From Flavobacterium sp. N502536 (GTDB lineage Bacteria; Bacteroidota; Bacteroidia; Flavobacteriales; Flavobacteriaceae): a stretch of DNA of 64,000 nucleotides. Position numbers and translations under genes: made by a program. The stretch is taken from positions 3,348,001-3,412,000 of the forward strand of contig NZ_CP110011.1 of NCBI RefSeq assembly GCF_025947345.1, in the 5' to 3' direction. The stretch's first letter is position 1. Each line of letters starts with the position of its first letter. The notes below the pieces were generated by a model that worked only from the letters and a program-made list of their open reading frames with translations, did no database searches and was not told where the DNA came from. Positions 55,871 to 64,000 of the stretch are shown in pieces.

Positions 55871-56887
55871 TTACAATGCTGATTTTACAGTTTTGATAAT
55901 TCTGGCAGCGATTTTATACGGGTCACCGTTTGAAGCAGGTCTTCTGTCTTCTAACCAGCCTTTCCAGCCTTTTTGTACCGTCATTAACGGGATTCTGATT
56001 GAACATCCTCTGTCTGAAACACCATAAGAGAAATCATGAATAGAAGCTGTTTCGTGTTTACCAGTCAAACGTTGGTCGTTATAAGCTCCGTAAACTGCAA
56101 TATGCTCAGCAGTAACAGGACGGAAAGCCTCACAGATTCTTTCGTAAGTAGCCTGATCTCCACATGTTCTCAATACTTCGTTAGAGAAGTTAGCATGCAT
56201 ACCTGAACCATTCCAGTCGGTATCTCCAAGTGGTTTTGGGTGGTATTCGATATAGTAACCGTATTTTTCAGTCAAACGATCTAATAAGTAACGGGCAACC
56301 CAGATCTCGTCTCCGGCTTTTTTAGCTCCTTTAGCAAATAATTGGAACTCCCATTGTCCGCAGGCAACTTCCTGGTTGATACCTTCAAAGTTAATACCGG
56401 CAGCGATACACAAATCAGCATGTTCTTCTACTAATTTTCTACCATGTGTATTTTTTCCACCTACAGAGCAGTAGTACATCCCTTGTGGAGCTGGGTAACC
56501 TCCAACAGGAAATCCAAGAGGAAGTTGAGTTTTAGTATCCATGATGAAGTACTCTTGTTCGAATCCAAACCAAAAATCATCATTATCATCGTCAATTGTA
56601 GCTCTACCGTTAGAAGGGTGTGGTCTTCCGTCAGCATACATAACTTCTGACATTACCAGGTATCCGTTAATACGTGTTGGATCCGGATAGATTGCAACTG
56701 GAACTAAAAGACAGTCAGAAGATCCGCCTTCGGCTTGTTTGGTTGATGAACCGTCAAATGACCAATTCCCAAGTTCTTCTAACGTTCCTTTGAAATTTTC
56801 GTGCTCTTCAACTTTAGTTTTACTTCTAAGATTTTGGGTTGGTTCATATCCATCTAACCAAATGTATTCTAACTTAATTTTAGCCAT
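55871..56887 (-). CDS. Type II (eukaryote-like) glutamine synthetase
   Basis: Start at 56887 (MAKIKLEYIWLDGYEPTQNL); an in-frame Met 14 codons earlier lies at the promoter. The 338-aa enzyme is short for bacterial GSI (~470 aa) and matches GSII: LEELGNWSFDGSSTKQA, CLLVPVAIYPDP, WFGFEQEYFIMD, GINQEVACGQWEFQ, NGSGMHANFS, and ATP-site EHIAVYGAYNDQRLTGKHET. It makes glutamine from glutamate and ammonia. It is divergent from a GSIII gene across a 428-bp region. Confidence 0.92.
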   Translation of the reverse strand: MAKIKLEYIWLDGYEPTQNLRSKTKVEEHENFKGTLEELGNWSFDGSSTKQAEGGSSDCLLVPVAIYPDPTRINGYLVMSEVMYADGRPHPSNGRATIDDDNDDFWFGFEQEYFIMDTKTQLPLGFPVGGYPAPQGMYYCSVGGKNTHGRKLVEEHADLCIAAGINFEGINQEVACGQWEFQLFAKGAKKAGDEIWVARYLLDRLTEKYGYYIEYHPKPLGDTDWNGSGMHANFSNEVLRTCGDQATYERICEAFRPVTAEHIAVYGAYNDQRLTGKHETASIHDFSYGVSDRGCSIRIPLMTVQKGWKGWLEDRRPASNGDPYKIAARIIKTVKSAL

Positions 56888-56926
56888 AATAATATAAATT
56901 AATTTTTTTGTTTTTTTTCGTTGGGT

Positions 56927-56934
56927 CAAAGATA
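56927..56934 (-). promoter_or_regulatory. -7 box for the GSII gene
   Basis: Reads TATCTTTG on the minus strand (fits TAnnTTTG), 40 nt before the start. The 56888-57315 gap shows no gene otherwise. Confidence 0.5.
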
Positions 56935-57259
56935 GATTTATTTTTTCACTCCTAAAAATTAGGGGGCTATTTTGTTTTGAGTGTTACTATTTTTTAGATA
57001 AGCGTAATTTTTGAAGGGGTATATTTTTAAAAAAGTAATTTTAGATAGTGTAAAAAGGCAAATTCGTAAAAATGAGGGCCTGTTTTTAAATTTTTAAACT
57101 ATAGAATTGTGAAAAAATGTTGATTTAATGAATAATACTGCGGCATTTTGTTATATTTCTTTGAATCAAATTCATTATTCTTTGAAAAAAGCGTTTAATG
57201 TTGATAAATCGTTGGATAATATTCTAAAGTTTATGTTTCAAAGAGGGGAGTTTATTGTT

Positions 57260-57267
57260 TATATTTG
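57260..57267 (+). promoter_or_regulatory. -7 box for the GSIII gene
   Basis: TATATTTG fits TAnnTTTG, about 49 nt before the ATG. Confidence 0.5.
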
Positions 57268-57315
57268 TTTCTCTTTTTTTAATGAAAATAATTACAAATT
57301 TTTAAACTTATATAC

Positions 57316-59505
57316 ATGTCAACATTACGTTTCCAAGCTTTACAAGAAGCTTCTACAAGAAAGCCGGTACATTTTGAAGAAATAGACAGAAAATCGAACA
57401 TCTTTGGTTCAAATGTGTTTAATGAAAAAGCAATGAAGCAATTTTTAACTTCTGATGCTTTAAAAGGAGTGAGAGATGCCATTCAACATGGGACTAAAAT
57501 AGACAGAAAACTGGCCGATTATATCGCCATGGGGATGAAAGAATGGGCATTATCAAAAGGGGTTACCCATTATACACACTGGTTTCAGCCTCTTACAGGA
57601 ACAACTGCAGAAAAGCATGATGCCTTTTTTGAAACGTCTTACGACGGAAGCGACCCTGTAGAAAAGTTTGGAGGAGCGCAATTGGTGCAGCAGGAACCAG
57701 ACGCTTCAAGTTTTCCGAATGGCGGAATCAGAAATACATTTGAAGCGAGAGGGTATACTGCCTGGGATCCAACTTCTCCGGCATTTATTTACGGTACCAC
57801 TTTGTGTATTCCAACCGTATTTATTGCTTATACAGGAGAGGCTTTGGATAATAAAATTCCATTGTTAAGAGCTTTATCTGCAATGGATGAAGCGGCGACT
57901 GAAGTGTGTAAATATTTTGATAAAAACGTAAAGAAGGTTACCGCTACTTTGGGCTGGGAACAGGAATACTTTTTAATTGATAAAGCATTGGCCAATTCCC
58001 GTCCCGACTTAATGATGACAGGAAGAACCTTATTAGGACATACTTCGGCAAAAGGACAACAGTTAGACGATCACTATTTCGGATCGATCCCAACTCGTGC
58101 GTTAACTTATATGAGAGACTTAGAGCAGGAGTGTATGTTATTAGGTATACCTGTAAAAACACGTCACAATGAAGTAGCACCTAACCAGTTTGAATTAGCT
58201 CCAATTTTTGAAGAAACCAATCTGGCAGTAGATCACAACTCTTTATTAATGGATGTGATGCAAAGAGTAGCGGAGCGTCACGATTTTAAAGTGCTGTTTC
58301 ATGAAAAGCCTTTTAAAGGAGTAAATGGTTCCGGAAAACACAACAACTGGTCGTTGGCAACAGATACAGGAGTTAATTTATTGAGTCCGAGTAAAACGCC
58401 AATGAGCAATCTGCAGTTTTTAACCTTCTTCATCAATACGATTAAGGCGGTTAACGATTACGAAACTTTATTGAGAGCTTCTATTGCGACGGCCAGCAAC
58501 GATCATCGTTTGGGAGCTAATGAGGCACCTCCGGCAATCATCTCTGTTTTTATCGGAGCGCAATTGTCTAAAGTATTGTTGGAATTAGAAAGTGTAACCA
58601 CCGGAAAATTATCTCCTGAGGAAAAAACAGATTTAAAATTAAACGTTGTCGGAAAAATTCCGGACGTTCTTTTAGACAATACAGACCGTAACAGAACTTC
58701 GCCTTTTGCCTTTACAGGAAACAAATTTGAGTTTAGAGCTGTGGGGTCGAATGCCAACTGTTCAAACGCAATGACTACCCTGAATGCTATTGTGGCCAAA
58801 CAATTAAAAGATTTTAAAATAGAAGTAGACGGTTTAATTGAATCTAAAGACATGAAGAAAGACGATGCGATCTTTAATGTTTTAAGAGAATATATCAAGC
58901 AGTCTAAAAAAATCCTTTTTGAAGGAGATGGTTATAGTGATGCCTGGGAAAAAGAAGCGGCTAAAAGAGGGTTGAGTAATTTTAAAACCACTCCGGAAGC
59001 GATTAAAGCGAAAGTTTCTAAGCAAGCTTTGGAATTATTTGACGAACTCGGAATTCTGAATCACGTTGAAGCGGAAGCGCGTTACGAAATTGAATTGGAA
59101 GAATACACTAAGAAAATCCAGATCGAAGGAAGGGTATTAGGGGATATCGCGAGAAACCATGTTATTCCAACTGCTATTCGCTACCAAAATACTTTAATTG
59201 AAAATGTAAAAGGGTTAAAAGAGATTTTTGGTAAAGAGTTTGAAACCATTGCAAAAGAACAAATCGTTCTGATCAAAGAAATCTCAGGTCATATAGAAGG
59301 AATCAATTCTAAAGTACTGGCGATGACTAGTGAGCGAAAAACAGCAAATCAATTGACCGATGCACAAAAAATGGCAGAAGCGTATTGTAACAAAGTAAAA
59401 CCTTATTTTGAAGACATCCGCAATCACTGTGATAAATTAGAATTGTTAGTAGATGATGAAAGCTGGACTTTGACGAAATACAGAGAATTGTTGTTTACCA
59501 AATAA
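57316..59505 (+). CDS. glnN: Type III glutamine synthetase
   Basis: A 729-aa enzyme, the size of GSIII in Bacteroides and cyanobacteria. Motifs: LGWEQEYFLIDKALANSRPD, PVKTRHNEVAPNQFELAPIF, FHEKPFKGVNGSGKHNNWSL (Mg/ATP site), and RLGANEAPPAIISVF. It performs the same reaction as GSII but belongs to a distinct family with dodecameric structure. Terminator immediately after the stop. Confidence 0.95.
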   Translation: MSTLRFQALQEASTRKPVHFEEIDRKSNIFGSNVFNEKAMKQFLTSDALKGVRDAIQHGTKIDRKLADYIAMGMKEWALSKGVTHYTHWFQPLTGTTAEKHDAFFETSYDGSDPVEKFGGAQLVQQEPDASSFPNGGIRNTFEARGYTAWDPTSPAFIYGTTLCIPTVFIAYTGEALDNKIPLLRALSAMDEAATEVCKYFDKNVKKVTATLGWEQEYFLIDKALANSRPDLMMTGRTLLGHTSAKGQQLDDHYFGSIPTRALTYMRDLEQECMLLGIPVKTRHNEVAPNQFELAPIFEETNLAVDHNSLLMDVMQRVAERHDFKVLFHEKPFKGVNGSGKHNNWSLATDTGVNLLSPSKTPMSNLQFLTFFINTIKAVNDYETLLRASIATASNDHRLGANEAPPAIISVFIGAQLSKVLLELESVTTGKLSPEEKTDLKLNVVGKIPDVLLDNTDRNRTSPFAFTGNKFEFRAVGSNANCSNAMTTLNAIVAKQLKDFKIEVDGLIESKDMKKDDAIFNVLREYIKQSKKILFEGDGYSDAWEKEAAKRGLSNFKTTPEAIKAKVSKQALELFDELGILNHVEAEARYEIELEEYTKKIQIEGRVLGDIARNHVIPTAIRYQNTLIENVKGLKEIFGKEFETIAKEQIVLIKEISGHIEGINSKVLAMTSERKTANQLTDAQKMAEAYCNKVKPYFEDIRNHCDKLELLVDDESWTLTKYRELLFTK

Positions 59506-59527
59506 CATTTAGCATATACACTTTCTT

Positions 59528-59561
59528 AAATCCTGTCTTTTCCAAGACGGGATTTTTTTTA
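59528..59561 (+). terminator. Terminator of glnN
   Basis: Stem AAATCCTGTCTT / AAGACGGGATTT with a strong T-run. Confidence 0.88.
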
Positions 59562-59675
59562 TGATTTTGTTAAAAAATTGATATTATGATTTTGTTTTAA
59601 CAAATGTCTAAGTCAAATTGTGATCAAATTATGAAAAGTAGCTTTTTTCCTGCTAAGAAAAAAACGCATTAAAGT

Positions 59676-59706
59676 AGTTCATCGAGATAGTTTTACAGTT
59701 CATCGA
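59676..59706 (+). promoter_or_regulatory. Direct repeat upstream of curli operon (LytTR-like)
   Basis: AGTTCATCGA occurs at 59676-59685 and 59697-59706, a 21-bp period (two helical turns). The second copy reads ACAGTTCAT and fits the LytTR consensus [TA][AC][CA]GTTN[AG][TG]; the first reads GTAGTTCAT and fits partly. No other feature was seen in the 59562-59901 gap besides an AT-rich leader. Confidence 0.5.
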
Positions 59707-59901
59707 AAAGTAATTAAGATATTGGAAAATAGGTATTTATACCTGTTTTGGTTGGTGATAAGTTTTCTAATTTTGATCATGAAGAAAGAAAATAAGAGCT
59801 TTGATTTTTATTTTTGAATGAAGATTTTGAGTGCATGATTTCCCTAAATCATACTGACCTACGTAATAAATTGAATTAATAACCAATTAAATATATTTAT
59901 T

Positions 59902-60528
59902 ATGAAAAAAGCAATTTTAAGCATCTCCGCGATGCTGTTTGTGGGAGTCGCAGCTTTTGCGCAAGGTAACATGAGTGATGTGGACCAGACAGGTTTATTA
60001 AATGGTGCACTAGTAATTCAGGTAGGAGCAACTAATAGCTCAGATGTTGACCAAATAGGTATTGCCAACGTTGCAATTGTAGGACAATATGGAGATGATA
60101 ATGAGTCTACTGTTGGACAATTAGGAGGAGGAAATGTTGCTATAGTAACACAAATCGGAGACAATAATGACTCTAGCATCGCTCAGGGAATCTGGTTCGG
60201 TAATCTTGCAGTTACTACTCAAATTGGAGCTTACAACAATTCTGATGTATTACAGATTGGTAACTTCAATACAGCTACTACTAATCAATTTGGTCTTGCC
60301 AATAACGCTTTGACACTTCAATTCGGAAATGACAACACCGCATCTACAGATCAATTTGGACTGTTTAACAATGCAGCTACTTTACAATTAGGCTGGGACA
60401 ACACTTCTAGTATTCAACAATACGGAGCCGGCAACTTTGCAGCCACTGCACAATTTGGAAACGATCATATGAGTACAGTTACTCAAACAGGTTTCTTAAA
60501 TGGAAGTGTAGTAATTCAATCTAACTAA
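59902..60528 (+). CDS. Major curlin-like protein
   Basis: A 208-aa protein with signal peptide (to AAFAQ). The mature part consists of about eight 22-residue units, each with two QxGxxN-type strands (e.g. SDVDQIGIANVAIVGQYGDD, STVGQLGGGNVAIVTQIGDN), i.e. ~16 curlin strands; E. coli CsgA has five units. One unit carries a GIWFGNLAVTTQIG variation. It should polymerise into surface amyloid fibres. A hairpin follows before the next gene. Confidence 0.9.
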   Translation: MKKAILSISAMLFVGVAAFAQGNMSDVDQTGLLNGALVIQVGATNSSDVDQIGIANVAIVGQYGDDNESTVGQLGGGNVAIVTQIGDNNDSSIAQGIWFGNLAVTTQIGAYNNSDVLQIGNFNTATTNQFGLANNALTLQFGNDNTASTDQFGLFNNAATLQLGWDNTSSIQQYGAGNFAATAQFGNDHMSTVTQTGFLNGSVVIQSN

Positions 60529-60544
60529 GAATAAACCAGGAAAA

Positions 60545-60579
60545 GGAAGAACTTGAACTATTAAGTTCTTCCTTTTTTT
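60545..60579 (+). terminator. Intra-operon hairpin after the major curlin
   Basis: Stem GGAAGAACTT / AAGTTCTTCC followed by TTTTTTT; may lower downstream expression relative to the major subunit. Confidence 0.8.
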
Positions 60580-60594
60580 AAATTACAAAAGGTC

Positions 60595-61074
60595 ATGAAA
60601 CGTTTAGCCACTTTTATCTTCTTACTAATCACAGGGATTTTATTCTCTCAAGTAATTGATGTGAATAGAGGTGACTATTTATTAAATGAAGCCTACAATC
60701 GCAATCAAAATCAAACAGTAAATCAATACATCAGAAGCAGCAACATCGTAACTGTTGCTCAAATTGGAAACTACAATCAAGCCAATTTAACCATCATAAG
60801 TAATAATGCTTATGTTACCGCACAACAGACAGGCAATAATAACTACATGAATGTCTACAAATATGCTGATGAAATTAATCAGTCCTACACACAAACAGGC
60901 AATAACAATTATATAAATGATACTTCGATGTATTCGCGTGGAGTGACTTCCATGGCAATCAATCAGTACGGCAATAATTTATCGGTAATCAGTACCGGCT
61001 CAAATTCGATATCTAAAGATTTAATAATTAATCAAACGGGAAACTCGGGGACAATTTACATATTCAATCGATAG
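60595..61074 (+). CDS. Minor curlin (CsgB-like) repeat protein
   Basis: A 159-aa protein with a signal peptide to ILFSQ. It contains fewer, less regular curlin repeats (VTVAQIGNYNQANLTIISN, VTAQQTGNNNYMNV, QSYTQTGNNNYINDT, INQYGNNLSVIS, INQTGNSGTIYIF). By position and weaker repeats it fits a CsgB-like nucleator. Four bases separate it from the CsgE-like gene, so they are co-translated. Confidence 0.78.
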   Translation: MKRLATFIFLLITGILFSQVIDVNRGDYLLNEAYNRNQNQTVNQYIRSSNIVTVAQIGNYNQANLTIISNNAYVTAQQTGNNNYMNVYKYADEINQSYTQTGNNNYINDTSMYSRGVTSMAINQYGNNLSVISTGSNSISKDLIINQTGNSGTIYIFNR

Positions 61075-61078
61075 TATC

Positions 61079-61813
61079 ATGAAAAAGTATTGGAGCATAT
61101 TGATTATTGTTTTTGCTATTTTTTTTTCTGAATCTGGATTTTCTCAGGAAGTTCACATTGAAGTAAAAGCCAAAATAGAAGTAAAAGAAATAGAAAATTT
61201 ACTTGCTATTACGGGAACTGCAGAAAACTTAAAATCGCAGTTTAAGAACATATCATATAAATTGACTGTATTTAAAAAAAACAAAAAAAACTCGAATAAA
61301 TCAAATAATGCGCAGGACGGAAGAGTCACCCTGGAACCGATTCAAAAAGTGGAACTTTCTAAAACGCAGGTTAATTTTACACCAGAAGATGAAATCATAA
61401 TATTGCTATTAATTTATGATGAAAAAAATGAATTGATAGGTAAAGACCGTGTTGTTTTTGGAGAAGATAAAGTATCAGATACCGGAAAGTCAATTCCTGT
61501 AGATGGAATTGAAATGATCGGGATTGTTGCTAACGATACCAAAACAAAACTGGGGAATGATTTTTATGATTTTTTTTACGCACAATATTCAAAGCTAAGA
61601 ATTAATACAACTAAAATCGTGACCGTTCAGGAGGAATTGACTTTTGGACGTACAACAAAAATTACTATTCTGGTAGATGGAGAAATAGTCGAAGAATTTA
61701 TTTCACGTCCGGACGAAGATTTTTTAAAATACATGGCAGAATCTGCCGCATCAAAAGCATTTAAGTATTTTAAAGACATCGAAAAACAGAATAAAATAAT
61801 CACTCAGTATTAA
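61079..61813 (+). CDS. csgE: CsgE-like protein with extra N-terminal beta domain
   Basis: A 244-aa protein with signal peptide to SGFSQ. The C-terminal ~100 residues (IEMIGIVANDTKTKLGNDFY ... VTVQEELTFGRTTKITILVD, FKYFKDIEKQNKI) match CsgE, the periplasmic cap of the CsgG pore (E. coli ~129 aa). The N-terminal ~105 residues (YKLTVFKKNKKNSNKSNNAQ, VELSKTQVNFTPEDEIIILL, IYDEKNELIG) are a beta-sandwich candidate similar in pattern to CsgC/CsgH, which hold curlin unpolymerised. The first assignment is firm, the second inferred. Confidence 0.82.
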   Translation: MKKYWSILIIVFAIFFSESGFSQEVHIEVKAKIEVKEIENLLAITGTAENLKSQFKNISYKLTVFKKNKKNSNKSNNAQDGRVTLEPIQKVELSKTQVNFTPEDEIIILLLIYDEKNELIGKDRVVFGEDKVSDTGKSIPVDGIEMIGIVANDTKTKLGNDFYDFFYAQYSKLRINTTKIVTVQEELTFGRTTKITILVDGEIVEEFISRPDEDFLKYMAESAASKAFKYFKDIEKQNKIITQY

Positions 61814-61901
61814 TAAATAACTCAATATTAATAATCGAGAAGTAATTTTTGTAGAGGAGTTTTTCTTTTTTTTTTAATGTAGGAAACTAAATAACAGCAA
61901 T

Positions 61902-62345
61902 ATGAAAAATTTAATTTCATTCGTATTTGTGTTGGGTTTTTGCACCGTTTCTTTCGCACAGGATCTTGCTTATAAGCCTATAAATCCGGCTTTTAGCGGT
62001 GGTGAAACTTTTAATTATCAATGGATGCTTAGTTCTGCACAGGCACAAAATGATTATAAAGAAGACAATACAAACGGATACAAGCAGCCAACAGATCTGG
62101 AGCGTTTTAAAAGTACTTTAAATAACCAATTGCTCAACCGAATTTCAAATTCATTATTTGAAGGTCAATTTGGGTCAGGTACAGGTTCTGGCGGTGGTAC
62201 TGGCGGTGGCCAAGGACTTACTCCGGGTAATTATGTATTCGGAACGCTGTCTGTGGATATTTACAATTCTAACTTAGGAATGGTTGTCAATATTCTGGAT
62301 ATAGAAACTGGCGAGCAAACGCAAGTTATTATACCGGGTAAATAG
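61902..62345 (+). CDS. csgF: CsgF-like curli assembly factor
   Basis: A 147-aa protein with signal peptide to VSFAQ. The mature start DLAYKPINPAFSGGETFNYQ, with WMLSSAQAQND, is the CsgF signature that inserts into the CsgG pore; a Gly-rich linker (GSGTGSGGGTGGGQG) and beta C-terminus follow. It attaches the nucleator to the pore exit at the cell surface. Confidence 0.9.
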   Translation: MKNLISFVFVLGFCTVSFAQDLAYKPINPAFSGGETFNYQWMLSSAQAQNDYKEDNTNGYKQPTDLERFKSTLNNQLLNRISNSLFEGQFGSGTGSGGGTGGGQGLTPGNYVFGTLSVDIYNSNLGMVVNILDIETGEQTQVIIPGK

Positions 62346-62405
62346 TCTGGTATTCGATTTTTATAAAAAGTAAGTTCATGTTTTATTATTAAAAAATAAC
62401 TAATT

Positions 62406-63782
62406 ATGAATAAAACTCTCCTTTTTCTACTGTTAATAACCTGCCTACTCTTTTCAGGATGTGGCGCTTATTTTAATCAACCCGTAGGAGTTCAGAAAGC
62501 TGTTTTTGGAGAAAACACTTCTGCAACTGAACACTTAGTCGATATGCCAAAACCAAAAGAACAGATTGTGGTGGGCGTGTATAAATTTAAAGACCAGACA
62601 GGTCAATACAAAGCGACGGAAGTTGGAAGCACATTTAGCACAGCAGTTACTCAGGGTGCTACTTCTATTTTAATAAAAGCACTTCAAGATTCAAAATGGT
62701 TTGTTCCTATAGAACGTGAGAATCTGGGAAATTTATTAAACGAACGAAACATTATCCGGTCTACACGTCAGGAATATGAAGCAAAAAAAGAAGGCAGTGA
62801 AGCAGTATTGACGCCTTTACTCTTTGCGGGAGTTTTATTAGAGGGCGGTATTATTTCTTATGACACCAATATTATTACCGGAGGTTTTGGAGCCCGATAT
62901 TTTGGCGCCGGAGGTTCTACGCGATACAGACAAGATCGGGTTACGGTATATTTAAGATTGGTTTCTACCTCAAACGGAAAAATACTAAACACGGTTTATG
63001 TTTCTAAGACCATCTTATCACAAAGTATAGACGCCAGTTTATTTCGATATGTAAATCTAAATCGACTTTTGGAAGTAGAAACCGGTTTTACCAGAAATGA
63101 ACCCATTCAGCTGGCAGTTACAGAAGCCATAGAAAAAGCCGTTGAAGGTCTTATTGTAGAAGGAATCAAAGACAAGCTTTGGGAAGTGAATGCGCCTCAA
63201 AATCAAATCGATAATTTTGTATCAGCCTACGATAAAGAAAAAAGCGAAGCCGATCTGGCCCAATTATACGATAGAAATTTAGAAGGCAAAAGAGGCCGTT
63301 TTGGTATAGAGATCTCCGGTGGAACAACTATTATACAAGGCGATTATAAAAGTCCTGAGCCGCGTCCAATGGCCAGAGGGGCTGTGAAATATTTTTTCAC
63401 TCCGGCTTTTAACATAAGCGCTTCAACCAATGTATTCAAAATTCAGAATAAAGGAAAAGACGATTTGGGGTATATATCTACAGATCTCAATCTCGAATGC
63501 ACCATATTACCTCGTGATATTCTGACGCCCTTTATTTATGGGGGGTACGGATTTGAATTTAATAAGGACTACAAAAATTTCCATAGTAAAGTTCAATTTG
63601 GAGGTGGTGTCGAATATATGGCTACCAGTCAGTTAGGAGTAAAATTATTCGCAGAATATAATATGGCCTTTAGCGACAATGTCGATTATATCGTAAGAGG
63701 TAAAAGAGATGATTATTACTGGAAACTTGGTTTGGGACTCACTTATTACTTCCCAAAAAGTTTCAAGCATAAGAAAAAATAG
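62406..63782 (+). CDS. csgG: CsgG-like curli secretion pore with C-terminal barrel-like extension
   Basis: A 458-aa lipoprotein (Cys19 in LLFSGCGAYF). Residues ~50-275 match CsgG well: VVGVYKFKDQTGQYKATEVG, FVPIERENLGNLLNERNIIR, GGFGARYFGAGGSTRYRQDR, VSKTILSQSIDASLFRYVNL. E. coli CsgG is ~277 aa; here ~180 residues follow, beginning RFGIEISGGTTIIQGDYKSP and ending YYWKLGLGLTYYFPKSFKHK, with alternating beta strands like a small OMP or PorT-type barrel. This looks like a pore fused to a second membrane domain. Confidence 0.85.
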   Translation: MNKTLLFLLLITCLLFSGCGAYFNQPVGVQKAVFGENTSATEHLVDMPKPKEQIVVGVYKFKDQTGQYKATEVGSTFSTAVTQGATSILIKALQDSKWFVPIERENLGNLLNERNIIRSTRQEYEAKKEGSEAVLTPLLFAGVLLEGGIISYDTNIITGGFGARYFGAGGSTRYRQDRVTVYLRLVSTSNGKILNTVYVSKTILSQSIDASLFRYVNLNRLLEVETGFTRNEPIQLAVTEAIEKAVEGLIVEGIKDKLWEVNAPQNQIDNFVSAYDKEKSEADLAQLYDRNLEGKRGRFGIEISGGTTIIQGDYKSPEPRPMARGAVKYFFTPAFNISASTNVFKIQNKGKDDLGYISTDLNLECTILPRDILTPFIYGGYGFEFNKDYKNFHSKVQFGGGVEYMATSQLGVKLFAEYNMAFSDNVDYIVRGKRDDYYWKLGLGLTYYFPKSFKHKKK

Positions 63783-63869
63783 TTCGGCAGTATAATGCCA
63801 AAGAGCGATATTTTTTCAATAAAAAATAGAGAAAAAAGTCAAGATAAGTTTAACCAAATCAAGACCGCA

Positions 63870-64000
63870 ATGAAAATAGGACTAAAAATATTGATATGCT
63901 TTATGCTTTTGATTTCTTGTAGTGAAGATCAAGTCGATGAAACAGGAACAGGAGCAATAAAAGGAAGAGTAGTAGATGCGCGAACATATGAAGGAATAGA
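63870..64000 (+). CDS. Lipoprotein with carboxypeptidase-regulatory domain (3' end outside window)
   Basis: Starts MKIGLKILICFMLLISCSED, giving lipidated Cys17, then TGTGAIKGRVVDARTYEGI, the start of a carboxypeptidase-regulatory-like beta domain. It follows csgG by 87 bp on the same strand and may belong to the curli operon. The window ends after 43 codons. Confidence 0.75.
   Translation, partial: MKIGLKILICFMLLISCSEDQVDETGTGAIKGRVVDARTYEGI

Noticed and set aside
57128..57385. Rightward ORF before glnN
   Set aside because: Overlaps the glnN start and its promoter; composition of AT-rich non-coding DNA.
59809..59816. TATTTTTG as the curli -7 promoter
   Set aside because: Matches TAnnTTTG, but no -33 element at proper spacing was found and such boxes arise easily in AT-rich DNA; not listed as a feature.

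Overview
The window looks like the chromosome of a Flavobacterium-type Bacteroidota. It is AT-rich, start codons lack strong Shine-Dalgarno sequences, and several promoters match the Bacteroidetes -7 box TAnnTTTG. Family content agrees: SusC-style receptors with a carboxypeptidase-regulatory N-domain, a type IX secretion sorting domain, DUF5723/OmpA, DUF4197, a eukaryote-like glutamine synthetase beside GSIII, and a fused IcmF-type acyl-CoA mutase. No rRNA, tRNA, CRISPR array, intact transposase or prophage was seen.

Layout. 1-7.1 kb: siderophore uptake (AraC/PchR-like regulator, two paralogous TonB-dependent receptors, an MFS carrier). 7.5-13.9 kb: lipoproteins, topoisomerase III, a CxxCH lipoprotein, DUF5995 and LprI-like proteins. 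14.3-18.5 kb: low-GC accessory stretch with hypothetical genes, a RidA-like secreted protein, DUF3606, an overlapping gene pair with attC-like flanks, and the N-terminal fragment of a TIR-like gene. 18.7-19.8 kb: prfA. 20.2-26.7 kb: leftward genes resembling a stress/envelope group (YtxH, holin-like, lmo0937-like, porin, DUF4142, histidine kinase, response regulator, AraC, CsbD, Dps). 26.9-35.6 kb: OmpA-like protein, pyrF, BtuF-like protein, katG, purU, DUF4197. 35.9-43.2 kb: secreted proteins, Coa1-like protein, L,D-transpeptidase, IcmF. 43.5-54.7 kb: a T9SS cargo protein, small secreted paralogues with an AraC regulator, M13 peptidase, esterase, lipoprotein. 54.7-59.5 kb: TerC and divergent glutamine synthetases II and III. 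59.9-64 kb: a curli operon (two curlin-repeat proteins, CsgE, CsgF, CsgG, and a lipoprotein cut by the window edge).

Most striking features. (1) The curli operon has extended CsgE and CsgG proteins and, upstream, a direct repeat with 21-bp period that fits a LytTR-type binding site. (2) A 32-bp element occurs three times, identical, upstream of two duplicated secreted-protein genes and of the adjacent AraC gene. (3) A two-gene module at 17.0-18.2 kb carries an attC-like imperfect inverted repeat and follows a truncated TIR-like gene. (4) Intergenic DNA is filled with at least eight families of imperfect word-like inverted repeats that sit at gene 3' ends, often against the stop codon or around a terminator. 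All assignments come from reading the sequence; no database search was run.
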